This document shows positions 36,761-46,064 of a stretch of DNA of 64,000 nucleotides, one piece after another (within the stretch, counting starts at the first letter, position 1; every line of letters starts with the position of its first letter). The notes under the pieces were generated by a model. That model had not been told where the DNA came from, made no database searches, and saw nothing but the letters and a program-made list of their open reading frames with translations. The translations under genes and the position numbers were made by a program. The stretch is from Candidatus Leptofilum gracile (GTDB taxonomy: Bacteria; Chloroflexota; Anaerolineae; Promineifilales; Promineifilaceae). The stretch is taken from the NCBI GenBank assembly GCA_016713825.1, contig JADJOJ010000007.1, positions 806,001-870,000 of the forward strand. The letters run 5' to 3'.

Positions 36761-38950
36761 ATGAAAAAATTCCTGTTCTTGCTTCTCATTTTGGTTTTGC
36801 TCGTCGCCTGCGGCACCGATGGCCTCATCCCGCCCATTCAGGATTCCAGCGAGCTGGTGACGCTGACGCCGCTGCCCACCAACACGCCCCGCCCCACGGA
36901 AATACCTACCAGCGAAGATGCCAATGGCATTGGCCTGGCATTTTACCGCGCCTGGGAGCTGGGTGATTTTTTGGGGATGTACAGCCTGCTCACCCCCAGC
37001 AGCCAGGCGTTGGTAGACAGCCTCTCGTTTGTGAGCCGGTATGAAGAGGCGATGAACACGGCGACCGTAACGCAAATTATTCCGCAGGCGCTGGGCACGC
37101 TGCAAGATGGCAATACGGCCCAAATGCAGATGCGCGTGACGTGGCAAACGGCCGCTGTGGGCACCATTGTGCGGGAATACACGGTGCCGCTGGCGTTTGA
37201 AAACGGCCGTTGGGGCATCGTCTGGGACGAGGGGCTGATTTTGCCGGAGCTGGCTGGCGGCAACACCCTCATCATGCAGCAGCGCATCCCCGCCCGCGCC
37301 AACATCTACGACGTCAACGGCAAGGCGCTGGCTTACCAGGGCACCATCCTTACCCTGGGCGTGATTCCCGGCCAAATTGAGGATGAACCGGCCATGCTGG
37401 CCGCCCTCAGCCCGATGCTCAACCTGCCGCCCGAGGAGATCAAGGAAATTTACGCCCCCGCCCTGCCCGATTGGTACTGGCCCATCGGCGACGTGACCGA
37501 GGCGACGATGCAGCAGTACGGCCCGTCGATCCAGCCGTTTATTGGCAAAGGGCTGGCCGAGCCAAAGCAGCGCCTGGCCCGCCTCTTCTCCGATTCAGGC
37601 GCTGCGCCGCACCTGGTCGGCTATACCGGCTACATTCCTGCCGAAGCGCTGGCAGAGTACCAGGCACAGGGGTTTGCTGGCGATGAGATTGTGGGGCTGG
37701 CGGGTTTAGAACGCTGGGGGGAGGATTATCTCAATGGCGATCGCGGCGGCACGCTGACGGTTGTTGGGCCAAGCGGTGAATACATCACCACCGTGCAAGA
37801 GCAGGAGCCAAAGCAGGCCCGCAGTATCTTCACCACGCTGGATTTGGATTACCAGATGGCGGCGGAGCAAGCGCTGGCCGAGGCGGTGCAATCGTTGGGT
37901 TTGCAGGCGGGTGCAGCAGTGGTACAGCAGGTGAACACGGGCAAGATTTTGGCGATGGTGAGCTACCCCAGCTACGATCCGCGCATTTTTGATCCGTTTG
38001 CCCAGGATTCGGCCGTGGCGCTGGGGGCGGCGTTTAATGATCCAAATCGGCCGTTGCTGAACCGGGCGGCGCAGGGCGTTTACCCCGCTGGCTCCATCTT
38101 CAAGCTAATCACCTACGCGGCGGCGATCAACAGCGGCCTGTACACGCCAGACACGTTCTACAACAGTATTGGCACCTGGAACCGGCTGGGGAATGAGTTT
38201 GTCAAGCGAGATTGGCGCGAGGGGGGACACGGCCGTATCTCCCTTAAACAAGCGCTGGTGGTCTCCTGCAACTCCTGTTTTTACGATGCGGCGTTTGAGA
38301 TGGATGCGGTAGACCCAAACTTCTTCCCCAACACTGCCCTGGAATTTGGCCTGGGCCAGCCAACCGGCGCGGTTGGGGTGGTGGAATCGGCGGGCACGGT
38401 GCCTAGCCCAGAGTGGAAGCTGGCCGTGCGTGGTGAGGGTTGGGTGCGCGGCGACGCCGTTAACATGGGGATTGGCCAGGGAGATGTGCAGGTTACGCCG
38501 CTGCAAATGGCCAACATCATCGCCGCCGTGGCCAACGGCGGTACACTGTATCGCCCCACGCTGATCGACCGCATTGGCGCGGGCGCCGGGGCACCTGAGG
38601 AGCCGTTTCCGGTGCAAAGCATCGGCCAACTGCCGCTGTCGCCGCCAGATTTAGCCATTATGCAAGAAAGTTTATGGAAGGTGGCCAACGACAGCAACGG
38701 CACGGCAACGCACCAGTTTGTGGGGCTGCCGATTCAGGTAGCGGGTAAAACGGGCACGGCCGAAGCGCCGCCCAATAATTCGCACGCCTGGTTTATTGGC
38801 TATGCACCTGCCAACCAGCCAGAGATTGCCATCGCGGTCATTTTGGAGTATGGGGGGGAAGGATCGGCCGTTTCGGCCCCGCTGTTCCGTCGTTTGGTGG
38901 AGTTATATTACGACATCACCCCGGTGACGCCGTTCCCCTGGCAAAATTAG
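36761..38950 (+). CDS. Class B penicillin-binding protein with MecA-like architecture, lipoprotein
   Basis: Peptidoglycan DD-transpeptidase on the outer face of the membrane. 729 residues. MKKFLFLLLILVLLVAC is a lipoprotein signal in place of the usual membrane anchor. Residues about 55-155 look like the NTF2-like MecA_N domain (FYRAWELGDFLGMYSLL ... ENGRWGIVWDEGLILPEL), followed by a dimerisation/linker domain (RIPARANIYDVNGKALA) and the transpeptidase: Ser-x-x-Lys in YPAGSIFKLIT (about 445), Ser-x-Asn in VSCNSCF (about 502) and Lys-Thr-Gly in VAGKTGTAEAP (about 662). All three motifs are intact. Substrate affinity for beta-lactams cannot be told from sequence. Preceded by TATAAT with hardly any leader; convergent with the anti-sigma gene. 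Confidence 0.9.
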   Translation: MKKFLFLLLILVLLVACGTDGLIPPIQDSSELVTLTPLPTNTPRPTEIPTSEDANGIGLAFYRAWELGDFLGMYSLLTPSSQALVDSLSFVSRYEEAMNTATVTQIIPQALGTLQDGNTAQMQMRVTWQTAAVGTIVREYTVPLAFENGRWGIVWDEGLILPELAGGNTLIMQQRIPARANIYDVNGKALAYQGTILTLGVIPGQIEDEPAMLAALSPMLNLPPEEIKEIYAPALPDWYWPIGDVTEATMQQYGPSIQPFIGKGLAEPKQRLARLFSDSGAAPHLVGYTGYIPAEALAEYQAQGFAGDEIVGLAGLERWGEDYLNGDRGGTLTVVGPSGEYITTVQEQEPKQARSIFTTLDLDYQMAAEQALAEAVQSLGLQAGAAVVQQVNTGKILAMVSYPSYDPRIFDPFAQDSAVALGAAFNDPNRPLLNRAAQGVYPAGSIFKLITYAAAINSGLYTPDTFYNSIGTWNRLGNEFVKRDWREGGHGRISLKQALVVSCNSCFYDAAFEMDAVDPNFFPNTALEFGLGQPTGAVGVVESAGTVPSPEWKLAVRGEGWVRGDAVNMGIGQGDVQVTPLQMANIIAAVANGGTLYRPTLIDRIGAGAGAPEEPFPVQSIGQLPLSPPDLAIMQESLWKVANDSNGTATHQFVGLPIQVAGKTGTAEAPPNNSHAWFIGYAPANQPEIAIAVILEYGGEGSAVSAPLFRRLVELYYDITPVTPFPWQN

Positions 38951-39003
38951 AAAGATTGGAGATTGGGAATTGGAGATTGAAGGTTTGCTGTCTTCAATCT
39001 CTG
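38951..39003. repeat. Short tandem repeat hairpin, (GGAGATT)n type
   Basis: AGATTGGAGATTGGGAATTGGAG followed by TCTTCAATCTCTGA: the same 7-base unit as at 11573-11633, here between the convergent PBP and anti-sigma genes. Confidence 0.7.
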
Positions 39004-39008
39004 AGCGT

Positions 39009-40019
39009 TTAATTGACCAGGCTACCCAGGAGCACAATGTCGCCAGTGCGCTGGACGCTGCCGCCTTCTGGCTCGATGGAAACGCCCACGGCGTCGAAGG
39101 ATCGCAGCGGCTGGGTGGAGTGGACCAGCAGCACGCCTTCTCCCTGAGTATCGACACGGAAGGTTTCGGCCGTTTCGTGCTCTGTGCCGCGAATCAACAA
39201 AACCTGGTAAACAGATCCATCGGGTAGTTCAGGCATGCCATCGACGATGAGCATGGCTGTATTGGCTTCTGGGTCAACGACGAGCTGAGCTGACGCTTCT
39301 GGCTGCTCTTCGGTGCCAGGCACGGTTACCGCAAAAACCTGCGGCGAAGCAAATGGCTGGCTGGCGACAATTTCAGCGATTTGGGCTTCCAGCGAGGCGC
39401 TATAGGTTTGGGAATCGGCAAGGTCGGTTTGCAGGCGGTTATTGGCGGCGACGAGGTCAACGTTGGTTTGGGCCAGGTCATCGATTTGCTGGTCTAATGT
39501 CTGGTTGGCGGTTTGCAGTTCTGTCAGGCGACCGGTCAGCGCCAGATTTTCTCCAGACAGCGCGTCAAAATCGGTACGGAGGCTGCTGTTGTCGGCGGTG
39601 AGCTGCTGCATATTTTGGTCCAGCTCTTGCACCTGCCGGTTGAGCGACATTCCCCAAATGAGGAGGAGTACGGCCGTTGCCAAACTGAGCCCTGTAACGA
39701 GCGGGGTGCTAAAAAAGGCACGCAGCTGATCCCAGAGTGTGGGGATTTTGGGGGTGGCAGAAACGGCCGTTTGCCGCACGGGAACGGCCGTTTTTACCAG
39801 ATCCGCCTGGACGCGGGCAAACAGCGCCGCCTCGGCTTCTGGCGATGGCTCCAGCAAGGGAGCAGCATAGGGCAGCAGGGCGGCAGCCGCATACGCTTCG
39901 GCCAACTGCGCCGCCGCCTGCGGATTTTCCGCGATGTATGCCTCTACCCCAGCTTCTTCTTCTGGAGATAGCCCACCCAATACATAAACGGCGAGCAGGT
40001 CTTCAAATCGCTCGTTCAT
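39009..40019 (-). CDS. RskA-type anti-sigma factor
   Basis: Membrane-bound inhibitor of the ECF sigma factor encoded just upstream. 336 residues: N-terminal helical sigma-binding domain (FEDLLAVYVLGGLSPEEE ... AAAQLAEAYAAAA) without the zinc motif His-x3-Cys-x2-Cys; one membrane helix at about 105-127 (PLVTGLSLATAVLLLIWGMS); a coiled coil to about 215 (NRQVQELDQNMQQLTADN); and an RskA C-terminal domain outside (MLIVDGMPELPDGSVYQVLL, DAVGVSIEPEGGS). ATG 40019 starts one base after the sigma stop codon, so translation is coupled. Such pairs are released by proteolysis of the anti-sigma factor; the signal is not known. Confidence 0.88.
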   Translation of the reverse strand: MNERFEDLLAVYVLGGLSPEEEAGVEAYIAENPQAAAQLAEAYAAAALLPYAAPLLEPSPEAEAALFARVQADLVKTAVPVRQTAVSATPKIPTLWDQLRAFFSTPLVTGLSLATAVLLLIWGMSLNRQVQELDQNMQQLTADNSSLRTDFDALSGENLALTGRLTELQTANQTLDQQIDDLAQTNVDLVAANNRLQTDLADSQTYSASLEAQIAEIVASQPFASPQVFAVTVPGTEEQPEASAQLVVDPEANTAMLIVDGMPELPDGSVYQVLLIRGTEHETAETFRVDTQGEGVLLVHSTQPLRSFDAVGVSIEPEGGSVQRTGDIVLLGSLVN

Positions 40020-40020
40020 T

Positions 40021-40599
40021 TTAATCCTCAAATCCTTGTGCCTCTAGGGCGCGCTTCAACTTATCTAACGCCAGTCGAGCACGAGTGTTAATTGTGCCAA
40101 AGGGAATATCGTACTCCTGCGCAATTTCGCGCCGCGTTTTGCCCTGAAAGTAAATCCATTCCACCACTTCCCGCTGTTCATCGGGCAAATGGGTCATGGC
40201 CAGATGCACCTGCTCATGGCGCAGCAGCGACAGCGCGGCATCGGCCACATCGTGGTCATCCTGGTAGCTCAGATTGGCTTCCGCGCGTTCCTGGTACAGA
40301 TCCGGCAGCGCCTGCATTTTGATCTTTTGCCCCCGACGGGCGATGTCGATGGATAAATTGCGGGCAATGCCAAACATCCAATTGGGAAATGAGCCTCGCT
40401 GAGTATTAAAGGAGGCAGCATTGTGCCAGATACGCCAAAACGTTTCTTGCATTATCTCTTCGGCCGCAGCTCGGTCACCCAAAATTTTGTACGATAGCCC
40501 TAACACAGAACGTTTGTACCGCTCATACAATGTTTTGTAAGCAGCCACATCTTGCTTACTTACAAGGATCATGAGCTGCTCATCACTAAAATCATTCAT
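40021..40599 (-). CDS. ECF sigma-70 family factor (SigK-like)
   Basis: Alternative RNA polymerase sigma factor. 192 residues with region 2 at about 25-95 (YERYKRSVLGLSYKILGD, AEEIMQETFWRIWHNAASF, GSFPNWMFGIARNLSIDI) and region 4 at about 130-185 (LPDEQREVVEWIYFQGKTRR, IAQEYDIPFGTINTRARLAL). No region 3 and no extra C-terminal domain, as in SigK/SigL-type ECF factors that pair with RskA. The RskA gene follows directly. A copy of the iterated palindrome lies about 70 bases upstream of the start; autoregulation is usual for such operons but no -35/-10 could be assigned. Confidence 0.92.
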   Translation of the reverse strand: MNDFSDEQLMILVSKQDVAAYKTLYERYKRSVLGLSYKILGDRAAAEEIMQETFWRIWHNAASFNTQRGSFPNWMFGIARNLSIDIARRGQKIKMQALPDLYQERAEANLSYQDDHDVADAALSLLRHEQVHLAMTHLPDEQREVVEWIYFQGKTRREIAQEYDIPFGTINTRARLALDKLKRALEAQGFED

Positions 40600-40760
40600 A
40601 GTTCACAGAACAATACTGCCTGATTGGCAACAATTGCCTTGAAAAACAACGGCACCGCGACTTGGGATACGGCCGTTTTCCGCACAAATCTGCCAATTAA
40701 CAACCAGCATTCTTAATTACGGTTCAGAAACCTGTTTGTACCTATCTAATTTACGAAAAA

Positions 40761-43736
40761 CTAAAATCCTTCTAATTGTGACAGGTCGGCCAGCCCTGCG
40801 GTAAGCTCCGCAATTTTTTGCAGCAGGGCCAGGCGATTTTCGCGTACGGCCGTATCCTCATCCATCACCAGCACATCATCAAAAAACTGGGTAATCGCTG
40901 GCTTCAACGCACGTAAAGTCGCCACGAAGGTGGGCAGCGTGCCGTCTTGTTGGGCGGTGGCTTGCTGGTAGGCGGCCAACAGCTGCTGCTCGGCGGGCAG
41001 GGCGAAGGCGGCGGGACGCAAGGTGAACGGGCCGCTTTGGCTGCGGGTGATGCGCACGCAGCGGGCGTAGGCATCTAGCAGCTCCGGCCAATCGTCGGCG
41101 GCAATCGCTTGGCTAAGGGCAACGGCCGTTTGCGCAGCGGTATACGGATTGTGGCCTTGTTCGGCCAGCACCGCTTTCACCACAAAGGCGGAGTGGCCTA
41201 AATCGCGCAGCACGCCTTCGAGACGGCCGTTGACAAACCCCAGCACCTCGGCCAAAACGTTGTCATCACACGGCACTGGCAGCAGTTTGGCGGCGGCGGC
41301 AAAGGCAGCACGCAAATCAAACGGCTGCGCGTGGGCAATCAGGTTTTCGATGAGGTGCAGCGCGGCGCGGCGCAGGGCAAACGGATCATTGGAGCCTTTG
41401 GGCGCTAATCCGGCGGCAAACAAACCCGCCAAACTGTCCAACCGGTCGGCGATGGCCAAGGCCATGCCTGCCCGGCTGCTGCTGACGGCGCTGTACTGCC
41501 CGGCAATTGCCTGAGCCACGGCGTCACTTTCGCCGCTCCGTTTGGCGTAATGCCCCCCCATGATCCCCTGCAACGAGGTCATCTCGACTACCATGTTGGT
41601 GGCTAAATCTGCTTTGGAAAGGGCGGCGGCGCGAACGGCCGTTGCCGTCTCATCTTCATTCAGATTAAGCATTTCCGCCACCGCAGGCGTCAATTTTTCC
41701 AGCCGGTGCACCTTGTCTAGCATGGAACCCAACGCCGCCTGGAAGGTGAGCGTTGCCAAATCGGCCAGAAAATCGGCCAATTTTCGCTGGCTGTCTTTGC
41801 CGTAGAAAAATTCGGCATCGGCAAAGCGGGCTTTGAGCACGTGCTCGTTGCCGTTGACCACAAAATTGAGATGCTTCTCGTCCCCGTTGCGCACGGCGAT
41901 GAAGTAGGGCAGCAGCCCGTTGTTGTCGTCGTAGACGGGGAAGTAGCGCTGATGTTTGCGCATGACGGCGACGAGCACCTCGGCGGGCAGTGCCAGGTAG
42001 CGCTTGCTAAAGCGGCCTCGCAGCGGCGTCGGTTTTTCCACCAGATTGGTCACTTCGTCCAGCAGCCCCACATCGTCGGGGATGGTGCCGCCCATTTCGG
42101 CGGCCAGCTTGCTAGAAACGGAGACGATCAGTTCGCGCCGCTTCTCCTGGCTGATGACGATGCTGTTCATGCGCATGATGCCGCCGTAGTTGCGGGCGTC
42201 GTTGATGAGGATTTCTGGGGAGTCGTACGGCCGTAACCCACGGCTGGCGCGCCCGCTGGCAACACCGGCATAGCTGAACGGAATCACGTCTGGGCCAAAC
42301 AGGGCCACAATCCAACGCAGCGGGCGGCTGTAGCTGATGTTGGTCTGGTTCCAGCGCATGCTGCGCTCAAACTTGAGGCTGGCGATGAGATCGGGCAGCA
42401 GTTCGGCCAGCACGGCGGCGGCGGGACGGCCGTCTTCGCGCACCACCGCCGACACGTATCGCTTGTCGCCCTCTTCCACAATTTGCAAATCGGCCACGTC
42501 GATGCCCTTGCCCCTGGCAAAACCGACGGCCGCTTTGGTGGGATTGCCGTCGGCGTCGAAGGCGCGGTCGGCGGGCGGCCCTTTGGCCACGCTCTCCAAA
42601 TCTGGCTGGCGACCGATGAGGCCGTGCACCTGCACCGCCAGGCGGCGCGGCGTGCCGTCGATTTCAATCCGATCGTAGGTGAGGCGGGCGTTTTGCAAGA
42701 GGGTGGGAACGGCCGTTGCCAACTGCTTCAGCGCCGAATCCAAATCAGACACCGGCAGTTCTTCGCTGCCAATCTCCAGCAAAAACGTTTGTGGCGTTTC
42801 TGATTGGGCAAACTGCACCTCTTGCGGGCGGCTGAGCGGCATGGTGCCTTTCTTGTCATTTTGCAGCAGGGGATGGCCCAACGCTTCCCGCTGGGCCACG
42901 TACAGCTCAGACACCTGCCGCGCCAGCCCGCGCATCCGGCGGAAGTAGTTGGCCCGTTCCGTCACGCCCACCGCGCCGCGCGTGTCTAAAATGTTGAACA
43001 GATGGGAGCATTTCAGGTTGTAATCGTGGGCGGGGATAACCAACCCGGCTTCGATGCAGCGCTTCGCTTCGCTTTCGTAGATGTCGTACACCTGGCGGAT
43101 GTTGTCCACCTCGGCCACGTCAAAATAGTAGCGGCAATGTTCAATTTCGCTTTGCAGCAGCACGTTTTCGTAGCTGATGTCGGTGCCGTAGGCCATCTCC
43201 CAGACGCTGTCTACCCCTTGCAGCGCCAGGGCAATGCGGTCTAACCCGTAGGTAATTTCCACCGAAACCGGATCGAGCGTGACGCCGCCTGCCTGCTGGA
43301 AGTAGGTGAACTGGGTAATTTCCTGGCCATCGAGCCACACTTCCCAACCGAGACCCCACGCGCCCAGCGCCGGGCTTTCCCAGTTGTCTTCCACAAAGCG
43401 AATGTCGTGGCGGCGCGGGTCGATGCCGATTGCCTCTAAACTTTTGAGGTAGAGCTCTTGCGGGTTGCCCGGATCGGGTTTGAGGATGACCTGGAGCTGG
43501 TGGTGCATCTGCATCCGGTTGGGGTTGTCGCCGAAACGGCCGTCATCCGGCCGAATGCTAGGTTCCACGTACACCACATTCCACGGCTCCGGCCCCAACA
43601 CCCGCAGCACCGAGGCGGGATTCATCGTCCCGGCCCCAACCTGCACGTTGTACGGCTGCTGCACCAGGCAACCCTGGTTTTTCCAGTAATCCAGCAGTTT
43701 TAAAATAATATCTTGAAACGTCAGTGATTCGTTCAT
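40761..43736 (-). CDS. glyQS: Glycyl-tRNA synthetase, fused alpha and beta subunits
   Basis: Charges tRNA-Gly. A single 991-residue chain carries the alpha subunit (about 1-295: LTFQDIILKLLDYWKNQGC, QPYNVQVGAGTMNPASVLRV, PDDGRFGDNPNRMQMHHQLQ, catalytic core of the bacterial type) and, after a linker of about 20 residues, the beta subunit (from about 318: FLLEIGSEELPVSD, with RRLAVQVHGL and the HD-like and anticodon-binding regions to the end). In most bacteria glyQ and glyS are separate genes; the fused form is known in several phyla. The frame is clean. Nine or so iterated palindromes fall within the gene, all in phase-neutral positions of loops or helices. Confidence 0.96.
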   Translation of the reverse strand: MNESLTFQDIILKLLDYWKNQGCLVQQPYNVQVGAGTMNPASVLRVLGPEPWNVVYVEPSIRPDDGRFGDNPNRMQMHHQLQVILKPDPGNPQELYLKSLEAIGIDPRRHDIRFVEDNWESPALGAWGLGWEVWLDGQEITQFTYFQQAGGVTLDPVSVEITYGLDRIALALQGVDSVWEMAYGTDISYENVLLQSEIEHCRYYFDVAEVDNIRQVYDIYESEAKRCIEAGLVIPAHDYNLKCSHLFNILDTRGAVGVTERANYFRRMRGLARQVSELYVAQREALGHPLLQNDKKGTMPLSRPQEVQFAQSETPQTFLLEIGSEELPVSDLDSALKQLATAVPTLLQNARLTYDRIEIDGTPRRLAVQVHGLIGRQPDLESVAKGPPADRAFDADGNPTKAAVGFARGKGIDVADLQIVEEGDKRYVSAVVREDGRPAAAVLAELLPDLIASLKFERSMRWNQTNISYSRPLRWIVALFGPDVIPFSYAGVASGRASRGLRPYDSPEILINDARNYGGIMRMNSIVISQEKRRELIVSVSSKLAAEMGGTIPDDVGLLDEVTNLVEKPTPLRGRFSKRYLALPAEVLVAVMRKHQRYFPVYDDNNGLLPYFIAVRNGDEKHLNFVVNGNEHVLKARFADAEFFYGKDSQRKLADFLADLATLTFQAALGSMLDKVHRLEKLTPAVAEMLNLNEDETATAVRAAALSKADLATNMVVEMTSLQGIMGGHYAKRSGESDAVAQAIAGQYSAVSSSRAGMALAIADRLDSLAGLFAAGLAPKGSNDPFALRRAALHLIENLIAHAQPFDLRAAFAAAAKLLPVPCDDNVLAEVLGFVNGRLEGVLRDLGHSAFVVKAVLAEQGHNPYTAAQTAVALSQAIAADDWPELLDAYARCVRITRSQSGPFTLRPAAFALPAEQQLLAAYQQATAQQDGTLPTFVATLRALKPAITQFFDDVLVMDEDTAVRENRLALLQKIAELTAGLADLSQLEGF

Positions 43737-43945
43737 GAAACCCTTTTTTTGCCACAGAGGTCACGGAGAATTTAGAGAAAGTGTTCTCTTCGTGGGCTGT
43801 AGCTTTGCTGCAATAAATTTTGAACCTGAATGAACAGCGAAAGATTATAACATGGGGGCAAAACGCTGGCATCTTGTGCTTTGAAATATGATACGATGAG
43901 CTTTAATGAGTCGCATCGTTGTCCACAAACGGGCAGCAAAATTCC

Positions 43946-44734
43946 TTACAACTCTGAAGGGGGCAGGAGGAGAGCTGCTTCCTGGCGGAGGCGGTGGAGG
44001 AATTCGACGGATTTGAGGTTGCGCTCCAGGACGTAGGTGATGTAGAACTGCATGACGTTTTCTAGCTCGGTGTGGACGTTGCGCTTGAGGCGCAAGCTGT
44101 GCACGGTGTCCCACGGCCGAGTTTGCAAATAGCGCAAAACTTTGAGGGAAACGGCCGTAATCCTCACCGCCCTTCTATCCTCATCCCGACACTCAGGACA
44201 CAGCACCCCGCCCAACTCCCCGCTAAAAAATTGGTCTTGCTCCTCAATGGGTGCGCCACAAGCCACGCAGTGGAACAGCTGCGGCCGAAACCCCGCCAGA
44301 CCCAGCAAACGCAATTCGTAAAAACGAGCCACCAGCAGCACATCGTCGTGGCTGGTTAGCCAGCCCAGGCCATCGGCCAGCAGCTGGTAAATGCCAGTGT
44401 GTTTGTCTTCCTCGACGGTAAAACGATCCAGCAGTTCCACCAGATAAGCAGCGTAGGTCGTCAGAATCAAGTCTTCGCGCAGGGCGGCGTACGGCTGCAC
44501 CATCTCGGCCTGGGTGAGGATGGGAATGTCGCGCCCGCTGGCAAAGAGGAAGTTGGAGCGCATGAACTGCTCCACGTGGCCCGTTTTGCGGCTTTGCGGC
44601 TTGCGCGCGCCCTTGGCCACAGCTTTGATCTTACCAAAGTCGCGGGTGTAAAGGGTGAGCAGGCGGTCGGCTTCGCCAAAGTCGGTGCGGCGCAAAACAA
44701 TTGCTTCAGTGCGAAATGTGCGTTCTCGTGCCAT
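43946..44734 (-). CDS. recO: DNA repair protein RecO
   Basis: Loads RecA onto SSB-coated single strands with RecF/RecR. 262 residues: N-terminal OB fold (TEAIVLRRTDFGEADRLLTL, FGKIKAVAKGARKPQSR), a helical middle, and a zinc finger CVACGAP ... CPECRDE (two Cys-x2-Cys pairs) followed by a C-terminal helical region (LRYLQTRPWDTVH). All family landmarks are present. ATG 44734 has AAAGGG upstream. It follows the globin-MoaD gene by 11 bases on the same strand, so the two are likely in one transcript; recR lies 6 kb away. Confidence 0.93.
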   Translation of the reverse strand: MARERTFRTEAIVLRRTDFGEADRLLTLYTRDFGKIKAVAKGARKPQSRKTGHVEQFMRSNFLFASGRDIPILTQAEMVQPYAALREDLILTTYAAYLVELLDRFTVEEDKHTGIYQLLADGLGWLTSHDDVLLVARFYELRLLGLAGFRPQLFHCVACGAPIEEQDQFFSGELGGVLCPECRDEDRRAVRITAVSLKVLRYLQTRPWDTVHSLRLKRNVHTELENVMQFYITYVLERNLKSVEFLHRLRQEAALLLPPSEL

Positions 44735-44745
44735 CGTAAACCCTT

Positions 44746-45669
44746 TTACCTGCCTGGAGGAAAAATGCTGATGGTGTCACCCGGTTTGATGATTTGGTGG
44801 GGGCCATTTTCAAAGCTGATGTTACGGCCGTTTAACAACACCCGCCACCCTTTCTTCGCCCAATACCGCTTCTCCACAACCAACCAGGGACGCCCTTGCT
44901 CATCCAGGCGATCCGTATCCAACCACTCCACCGCCAACACATCGGCACGCATCTGGGGAAAATAGTTAAAAAAGCGTACCAGCAGCGTCTCTACCCGGCT
45001 GTCTGGCGGCAAATGCATGGTCATCTTCTGCCGTCGCGTGTAGCTGCGCACCCGACCAAAAAAAGAAAGCTCAACCGGAAAATCTCCGTCATCCCAGGCG
45101 CGCGCCATTTCGTAGCCCAACAGCATCATGTGCAGATGCAGGCTGAGCAGTTTGTTCCAGCTGGCCAGAGCAGCAGGCACGATCGGGTTGCCCGGCATCT
45201 CTTCCATTAAAAAGCGAGCAAAGGTGGCATTGACCAGGCTAACAGAGCCGTTGACGTACATCTTGGGCACATGAATCTGGCGCGGGCCGTGCGCGGCATG
45301 TACCTGCCCGGCATGAAAAAGGTAATGGGCAAAGTCGTGGCTCAGGTCTAGCCCCAGGGTGCGCGCCAGCCAGACGGTGAAAAAGCGGCGGCGTTCGGCC
45401 AGGTGCTCTGGATTGGCCCCTTTTTCCCAGCCGAGGATAACGGCCGTATCATGGTGATTCAACAAGTAATCGTAAGTCCCTACAACCAGTTCATGCCCTC
45501 GACGAAAAAGCGGCTCCACTGTAGCCAGCATTGCCTCAAAATCGGGTTTGCCCAAGCCTAAAAAGCTTTGCAGCCGATCCCACTCCTCTTCCGGGGCGGG
45601 CGCCAGATTAGATAACTGCCAGGTGTCGTATTTTGCTATTTGACCATTAAGACCAGCCAATGATTCCAT
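44746..45669 (-). CDS. Globin (protoglobin/sensor-globin) fused to a MoaD/ThiS-like domain
   Basis: 307 residues. Residues about 25-190 are an alpha-helical globin of the sensor/protoglobin type (WDRLQSFLGLGKPDFEAMLA, VVGTYDYLLNHHDTAVILG, FFTVWLARTLGLDLSHDFAH); the likely proximal heme ligand is the His in HAGQVHAAHGP, followed by the usual aromatic helix-G stretch HVPKMYVNGSV. Residues about 215-307 form a beta-grasp domain like MoaD or ThiS (VRSYTRRQKMTMHLPPDSRV, WRVLLNGRNISFENGPHQII, KPGDTISIFPPGR), ending in PPGR and not in the Gly-Gly needed for sulfur transfer. AGAGGAAAA precedes ATG 45669. It is divergent from a true MoaD-like gene with GGG end. Such a fusion is not one I know. Role inferred: O2 or NO sensor that docks on the pterin-cofactor machinery or on the nearby AOR. 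Confidence 0.75.
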   Translation of the reverse strand: MESLAGLNGQIAKYDTWQLSNLAPAPEEEWDRLQSFLGLGKPDFEAMLATVEPLFRRGHELVVGTYDYLLNHHDTAVILGWEKGANPEHLAERRRFFTVWLARTLGLDLSHDFAHYLFHAGQVHAAHGPRQIHVPKMYVNGSVSLVNATFARFLMEEMPGNPIVPAALASWNKLLSLHLHMMLLGYEMARAWDDGDFPVELSFFGRVRSYTRRQKMTMHLPPDSRVETLLVRFFNYFPQMRADVLAVEWLDTDRLDEQGRPWLVVEKRYWAKKGWRVLLNGRNISFENGPHQIIKPGDTISIFPPGR

Positions 45670-45782
45670 TTTGTTTTCCTCTTAGGGCTTACAGAATTCC
45701 CCGGTATCTTAGCATGAAAACGCCCAACGCGGCATTTTGTGGTAAGATTTTTAGCAACAACTCAATCCGGAGAGTAAACATC

Positions 45783-46061
45783 ATGAAAGTTCATTTTTTC
45801 GCCACGCTGCGCCAAATTGTTGGACAAAAAACAGTTGAAATTGACCTTCCAGAAAACAGTTCGGTTCAGGATTTTTTGGAAATTATCGTCACCCAATACC
45901 CGCCCATGCGCAAAGAATTATTAGATGAAAATGGCAACCTTTACCGGCACGTACATGTGTTTGTAAACGGCCGTGATGCGCCATTTCTGAAGCACGGCAT
46001 GAACACCATCATTCAGCCCGATGACACGCTGAATGTGTTTCCAGCCGTTGGAGGTGGATAA
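45783..46061 (+). CDS. MoaD/ThiS family sulfur carrier protein
   Basis: 92 residues, beta-grasp fold: MKVHFFATLRQIVGQKTVEI, SVQDFLEIIVTQYPPM, HVHVFVNGRDAPFLKHGMNT, QPDDTLNVFPAVGGG. The C-terminal Gly-Gly-Gly is the end that is thiocarboxylated in MoaD or SAMP-like proteins, so this one should carry sulfur for molybdopterin (or tungstopterin) synthesis or act as a protein modifier. GGAGA precedes ATG 45783; the open frame further upstream is not used. Three bases separate it from the next gene. Its nearness to an aldehyde ferredoxin oxidoreductase fits MoaD-like proteins that often neighbour AOR genes. One iterated palindrome is in frame (VNGRDA). Confidence 0.88.
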   Translation: MKVHFFATLRQIVGQKTVEIDLPENSSVQDFLEIIVTQYPPMRKELLDENGNLYRHVHVFVNGRDAPFLKHGMNTIIQPDDTLNVFPAVGGG

Positions 46062-46064
46062 GCC

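Noticed and set aside
40021..40600. Programmed frameshift or overlap between sigma and anti-sigma genes
   Set aside because: The start codon of the anti-sigma gene simply lies one base after the sigma stop; ordinary coupled translation.
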